A stretch of 64,000 bases of DNA, taken from the NCBI RefSeq assembly GCF_036014015.1, contig NZ_CP107905.1, positions 2,976,001-3,040,000 of the forward strand, in the 5' to 3' direction. Below are positions 60,358 through 64,000 of the stretch, one piece after another. The notes below the pieces were generated by a model, which was not told where the DNA came from, ran no database searches, and saw only the letters and a list, made by a program, of their open reading frames with translations. The DNA is from Streptomyces sp. NBC_00457 (lineage in GTDB: Bacteria; Actinomycetota; Actinomycetes; Streptomycetales; Streptomycetaceae). Numbering within the stretch: position 1 is the stretch's first letter; each line of letters starts with the position of its first letter. The translations under genes were made by a program, and so were the position numbers.

Positions 60358-60783
60358 GCCCCCATCCTCACCGCATCCCGCCCGGCTATCCAGAGACCAC
60401 CGATCCATGGCTGAGCAGCCCTCTCCCGCTCGCGCGAAGCCGCTCGTACGGCCGACGCCGAGGGCCCGCGCAGCCAGAAGACCCGATGGTCACCGGACCT
60501 GCATGACCCGCTGGGACATGCGCCGACTGTCCGCGGTGCGCAGGCCGCCGGTCTGGAAGACGGCCCGCCGCGACGGTCCCCCCGTCGAGGGCACCCAACG
60601 CTTTGACCGGCCCCGGGCCTCGTCGCCCGGCCCGTATGACACGACGATGTTCGCCGTGTCAGACGGCCGGCACTCAGGAAAGAGCCGGTCGCCTCCAGCG
60701 CGACGACCGGGGCGCAGCCGAAGGCGCTTCCTGACCGTTCCGCTCCCGCGTGCTGTTGTTCCGCGTCGGGCATGACGGGTCGG
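60358..60783. other. 426-bp stretch with no supported gene
   Basis: It lies between the regulator start and the end of the truncated SDR. No frame has family similarity. It probably contains the regulator promoter and remnant DNA. Confidence 0.5.
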
Positions 60784-61449
60784 TCAGCTGCCGCTGATCA
60801 TGGCGAGGACCTCGTCGTAGGAGCCGTTGGCCACCGCGTCGCGGATGAACCTTGCGCGCTCGACGACCAACTCCTTCGCGTCGGGCTTCTCACGCAGCAG
60901 ATCGAGGACCTCGGTGAGGAAATCGTCCAACGGCATGGCCTGCTCGCTGTCCTGCTGGCCCATCAGGGTCGTGCGCACGCCCGCCGGGACCACCTCGATC
61001 ACCTGGACACCGGCGTCGGCACCGGCGAGCTGGATGCGCAGGCTTTCGGAGAAGGAGTGCAGCGCGGCCTTGGTCGCGCTGTAGGTCGGGGTGACCGGGT
61101 ACGGGACGAACGCCAGCGCGGAGGTGACATTCATGACGACCGCGTCGTCCTTGCCCACCAGCAGCGGCAGGAAGGCATACGTCATCCGGATCGTGCCCAG
61201 CAGATTGGTCGCGACGTGATCCTCGGCGACCTGCAGTCCGGCCGGGTCAAGGACGCTCTCCAGCCGCTGAATACCGGCGTTGTAGACCAGGACGTTCAGC
61301 CCCGGGTGGCTCGCCGCCACGGTCACCCGGGCCCGGGCGATCGAGTCGGGGTCCGCGACATCGAGGACGAGCACGTCGATGCCCGGGTGCTCGGCCGTGA
61401 TCTCGTCGAGGAGTTCCTTGCGCCGTCCGGCGACGATCACCTTGTTGCC
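60784..61449 (-). pseudogene. 5'-truncated short-chain dehydrogenase (DltE-like)
   Basis: The frame encodes a normal SDR from GNKVIVAGRRKELLDEI onward, including VLVYNAGIQ (near residue 66 of the remnant) and the catalytic PTYSATKAALHSFSESL. The first 25 or so residues, which carry the TGxxxGIG cofactor motif, are missing. At about 61449 the similarity stops abruptly and the sequence becomes unrelated plus-strand coding-like DNA. Without the dinucleotide motif it cannot bind NAD(P) normally. Such SDRs usually sit next to MmyB-like regulators, as here. Confidence 0.8.
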
Positions 61450-61870
61450 TGGACCCCGCCCGACCCGGCCGCCTCGGCATACCCGGTACCGCTGCCGTTC
61501 GGCGTGTGGCTGTGGCTGGCCTCGCCCGAACCGCACCTGCCCATCCCCGCGTCGGGCGGCATGCCCGACGGCGTCCTCCGCGACGACCCGCCCGCACCGC
61601 GCCCCCCTCACCTGTTCCGGGCCGACCAGGGTGCGTTCCAGCACACCCTGGTCCGGTTGCCGGCCGACCGCAGCCCGTGGCTGCGCGAGATCCTCGAGAA
61701 CCTCACGCCGCACATGCGCGCCCGCCTCTTCCGGTCAACTGGGGGAAGGCATCGACGCCCGATCTCCGACCCTTCCGGTGACCGTGCTGCCGCGGTCGAG
61801 GCGGGTGCACCCGCCGTCTCTGATCGGCGGGGGCGGGGAGATCTCGAGGACGTCGCCGACGCGGCTGTGT
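61450..61870 (+). other. Orphan coding-like fragment joined to the SDR remnant
   Basis: A plus-strand frame without a start codon encodes PLPFGVWLWLASPEPHLPIP, then DGVLRDDPPAPRPPHLFRAD and SPWLREILENLTPHMRARLF. Composition looks like real protein, but I do not recognise a family. It begins exactly where the SDR similarity ends and loses protein-like character near 61730, possibly through a frameshift. It is likely the tail of a gene cut by a recombination event. Confidence 0.45.
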
Positions 61871-62003
61871 AGTCTCCATCGCTTCGGGTAGGCCCATGCA
61901 CTGATGAACCCAGGCCGGAGTCGACCGAGAGAGAAGTACTCGTGGGTATCGCTGCGAGGGTGTCCGGTCGCTCCGGTCGGCAGTGCACCGCGGCCTTCGA
62001 AGG

Positions 62004-62501
62004 ATGACGGACGTGCGCCGTGAACCAGATCCCGAGATCCCCTCCGATGCCGTCGACCGGCAGATCGTCGAAGCCGTGGAGAACCTGGTGGCGCTCTGGT
62101 TCTCGGCGGTCGAGGATGTCCGTCCGCGGCTGCCTCCGCGGCAGATACGTGCCCTGCGGGCCGTGCGTCGTCGGCCCGCGCTCAACGTCACCGCCCTGGC
62201 CGAGCATCTGCGCATCGGGCTCCCCGCCGCCAGCCGGCTCTGCGACCGGCTCGAAGCCGCGGGACTGCTCCGGCGGTGCGTGCAGCCCGACAACCGGCGT
62301 GAGGTGCTTCTGGAGGTCACCGCCCAGGGGCGGAGGTTCCTGGCCGACGTCACCGAGCGGGTGTCCCTGCGTCTGGCCACCGCCTTCGACGGTGTACCTG
62401 CCGCGCAGCGGGTGCGGCTCGAGCAGGTGCTGCGCGCCTTTCAGGAGGGCGGGCTCCCCGCCTGTCCGGAGCCCGGTGGGGACTCCGGGGCCGAACACTG
62501 A
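62004..62501 (+). CDS. MarR-family transcriptional regulator
   Basis: A 165-residue winged-helix protein. HTH LNVTALAEHLRIGLPAASRL (near residue 55) and the wing PDNRREVLLEVTAQG (near 95) are clear. ATG 62004 has AAGG immediately before it; GTG 62013 with GAAGGATG upstream is an equally good start. It is convergent with the SpoIIE-like phosphatase, 10 bp apart. The target is unknown. Confidence 0.85.
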   Translation: MTDVRREPDPEIPSDAVDRQIVEAVENLVALWFSAVEDVRPRLPPRQIRALRAVRRRPALNVTALAEHLRIGLPAASRLCDRLEAAGLLRRCVQPDNRREVLLEVTAQGRRFLADVTERVSLRLATAFDGVPAAQRVRLEQVLRAFQEGGLPACPEPGGDSGAEH

Positions 62502-62511
62502 GAGCGCCTGC

Positions 62512-64000
62512 TCAGGGCTCCGGCGTCCGTTGCTCGCGCGCGTCGTCGTGTACGTGGCACAGCAACAGGCATACGTCGTCGTCGTGTTCGGAGTCGTCCA
62601 GCAGCGGCTGCAGGAGCCGGTCGGCCGACGCTTCCAGGTTCTCGTCGAGTTCGGTCGGGCGGAAGCCGCCCAGCGCCTCGGCGAGGCGGTGGATGCCGGG
62701 GTCGATCCCCTGGGAGCGGCGCTCCACCAGCCCGTCGGTGTACAGCGCCAGCGTCGACCCGGGTGGGAGCGGCACCGTGTGGTCGGCGATCTGTTGTTTC
62801 AGCGGGATGCCCAGCATGGCGCCGGGCTTGGCGTCGAGGGTGCGCACCTGACCGTCGGGGGCGCGCAGCACGGGCGGCGGATGGCCGGCGGCGGCCCAGG
62901 TGAGCGTGGCGTCCTGCGGGTGGAAGCGTGCGATGACGGCGGTGGCGTAGAGGTCGAGGTGCAGGTGGTGCAGGAACTGGTGCAGTCGGGTCAGGAGCCG
63001 GCCGGGGCTGCTGCCGTCGACGGCGTAGGCGCGCAGGGCGGTGCGCAGCTGGCTCATCATCACCGCGGCGTGCAGTCCGTGTCCGGTGACGTCTCCGACG
63101 ACGGTGATCAGGCTGCCGTCGGGCCGGCGGAAGGCGTCGTACCAGTCGCCGCCGATGTTCAGGCCCCGGGTGGCCGGAAGGTAGCGTGCGGCCAGGCTCA
63201 GACCGGGTGTGGTGGGCAGTTCGGTGAGCAGGGCGCGTTGCAGGGTCTCGGCGATGTCTCGGTTGTGCTCGAAGCGCCTGGCGTTCTCCAGGGCGATGCT
63301 GGCCCGTCGGGTCAGCTCGATCAGCATGACGGCGTCGTCGGGGTCCCAGCGGTCGTCGGGCGGCGAGAGAGTGAGGACGCCCTGTGATGCTCGGCGGGTG
63401 AGCAGGGGGATGCACAGCAGGGGCCTGCCGGGGTCGAGGGCCGAGGGTGGCTGATCGTCGACGCCGGGCAGATTGCCGGGGTGGTCGGCGGCGTATTGCG
63501 GGCGGCCGCGGCGGGCCGCGAGGACGGCGGCGGCGGGATGCGGGCCGCCGCTTCGCGCGTCGTCCACTCCGTCGAACAGCCAGACGTCGACGGTGCGGGC
63601 GTAGCGCGGCACCAGCAGTGCGGGCAGCAGCCGGACGATGGCCTCGTGGTTCAGGGAGGCCGTCAGGGCGGCGCTGGCGTCGGCCAGGAAGGTCAGCCGG
63701 CCGCGGGCGTTCTCCGCCTCCTTGCGGGCCTTCTGCTCGGCGGCGAAGAGTTCGCGCTGGGCCCGGCCGGCGGCGTCCAGTTCGGCGTGGAGGGCCAGTA
63801 CTCCCTGGTTGGTCTGGTGGAGTTCCTCGCGGTGGAACGCGACCAGTGCCTCCTGTTCGTCCAGTCGCTCCAGCAGCAGGGCCGCGTCCTCGTCGGCGCC
63901 GAACAGGGCCTCGGCCAGGGCCGCCGGGTCGTCGCCGGTGGCCGCATCCTGGGCACCGGAGACGTCCGCGTCCTCGGCGCAGGGGACCGACGCGCGCCAG
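62512..64000 (-). CDS. SpoIIE-like PP2C phosphatase (N-terminus outside window)
   Basis: At least 495 residues are encoded; the frame is still open at base 64000. From the left edge of the protein: an acidic segment, a coiled coil (HQTNQGVLALHAELDAAGRA and AEQKARKEAENARG), a GAF-like sensory domain (LTFLADASAALTASLNHEAI to SIALENARRF), then the PP2C domain with NIGGDWYDAF, VVGDVTGHGLHAA and YTDGLVE. Such proteins dephosphorylate anti-sigma antagonists and work with RsbW-like kinases such as the one encoded at 8303. The metal-binding aspartates in GGDWYD and GDVTGHG are present. Confidence 0.9.
   Translation of the reverse strand, partial: WRASVPCAEDADVSGAQDAATGDDPAALAEALFGADEDAALLLERLDEQEALVAFHREELHQTNQGVLALHAELDAAGRAQRELFAAEQKARKEAENARGRLTFLADASAALTASLNHEAIVRLLPALLVPRYARTVDVWLFDGVDDARSGGPHPAAAVLAARRGRPQYAADHPGNLPGVDDQPPSALDPGRPLLCIPLLTRRASQGVLTLSPPDDRWDPDDAVMLIELTRRASIALENARRFEHNRDIAETLQRALLTELPTTPGLSLAARYLPATRGLNIGGDWYDAFRRPDGSLITVVGDVTGHGLHAAVMMSQLRTALRAYAVDGSSPGRLLTRLHQFLHHLHLDLYATAVIARFHPQDATLTWAAAGHPPPVLRAPDGQVRTLDAKPGAMLGIPLKQQIADHTVPLPPGSTLALYTDGLVERRSQGIDPGIHRLAEALGGFRPTELDENLEASADRLLQPLLDDSEHDDDVCLLLCHVHDDAREQRTPEP

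Noticed and set aside
60358..60783. Possible missing N-terminus of the SDR or a small gene
   Set aside because: No frame shows TGxxxGIG or any family similarity.
1..64000. CRISPR arrays, tRNA or rRNA genes, transposases, phage integrases or attachment sites
   Set aside because: No regularly spaced repeats, tRNA-like cloverleaf, rRNA sequence or mobile-element protein motif was recognised on either strand by reading; covariance and profile searches were not possible.

Overview
The window is high-GC DNA with GTG and TTG starts, tightly packed and overlapping genes, and a streptomycete gene set (SepF paralogue, DUF6099-type protein, SPFH/NAD-kinase pair, RsbW-like ATPases, SpoIIE-like phosphatase, Tat-exported glycosidase, F420 enzymes). 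It is most likely a Streptomyces chromosome segment or a close relative. No rRNA, tRNA, CRISPR array, insertion sequence or phage gene was seen. Three copies of a dispersed intergenic repeat characteristic of Streptomyces lie in the left third.

Layout. 1-8.0 kb: a CoA-thioester aromatic-acid module (acyl-CoA dehydrogenase, aryl-CoA ligase, PaaX-type regulator, fused flavin monooxygenase/reductase, enoyl-CoA hydratase) with a cysD that has no cysN beside it. 8.3-13.2 kb: RsbW-like ATPase, arginine deiminase plus ornithine carbamoyltransferase, and an SPFH/NAD-kinase-like pair behind a promoter carrying two matching dyads. 13.2-17.2 kb: the Hen1-Pnkp RNA repair pair. 17.4-26.5 kb: mixed single genes (methyltransferase, F420 oxidoreductase, DUF6099, pyrophosphohydrolase, ATPase, SepF-like, YceI, MarR, large FAD/Fe-S oxidoreductase).

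26.5-39.9 kb is the most interesting region. Twelve genes all on the minus strand join an isonitrile synthase, an atypical P450, an asparagine synthetase homologue and an MFS exporter to a complete FecBCD-type importer, an ECF sigma factor, a Met/His-rich membrane protein, a PCu(A)C copper chaperone, a Cu-type P1B ATPase and a small His-rich membrane protein. Read together, these suggest synthesis, export and re-import of an isonitrile metallophore, probably for copper, with copper handling encoded alongside. This is inference from gene content.

39.9-49 kb: SnoaL-like protein, DJ-1 family protein with LysR regulator, GH78 rhamnosidase with a strong palindromic operator, DUF998-like membrane protein, VOC protein and VanW protein. 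49-55.4 kb: Ser/Thr kinase, a P-loop protein coupled to an ABC protein with degenerate ATPase motifs, an isochorismatase-like protein, a PIG-L deacetylase and a secreted His-rich peptide. 55.6-64 kb: TPR protein, an F420-dependent reductase followed by an N-terminally truncated paralogue, TetR and MmyB-like regulators, a 5'-truncated SDR joined to an unrelated fragment, MarR, and a SpoIIE-like phosphatase that runs off the right edge. Two enzymes (the acyl-CoA dehydrogenase and the copper ATPase) carry internal tandem duplications.
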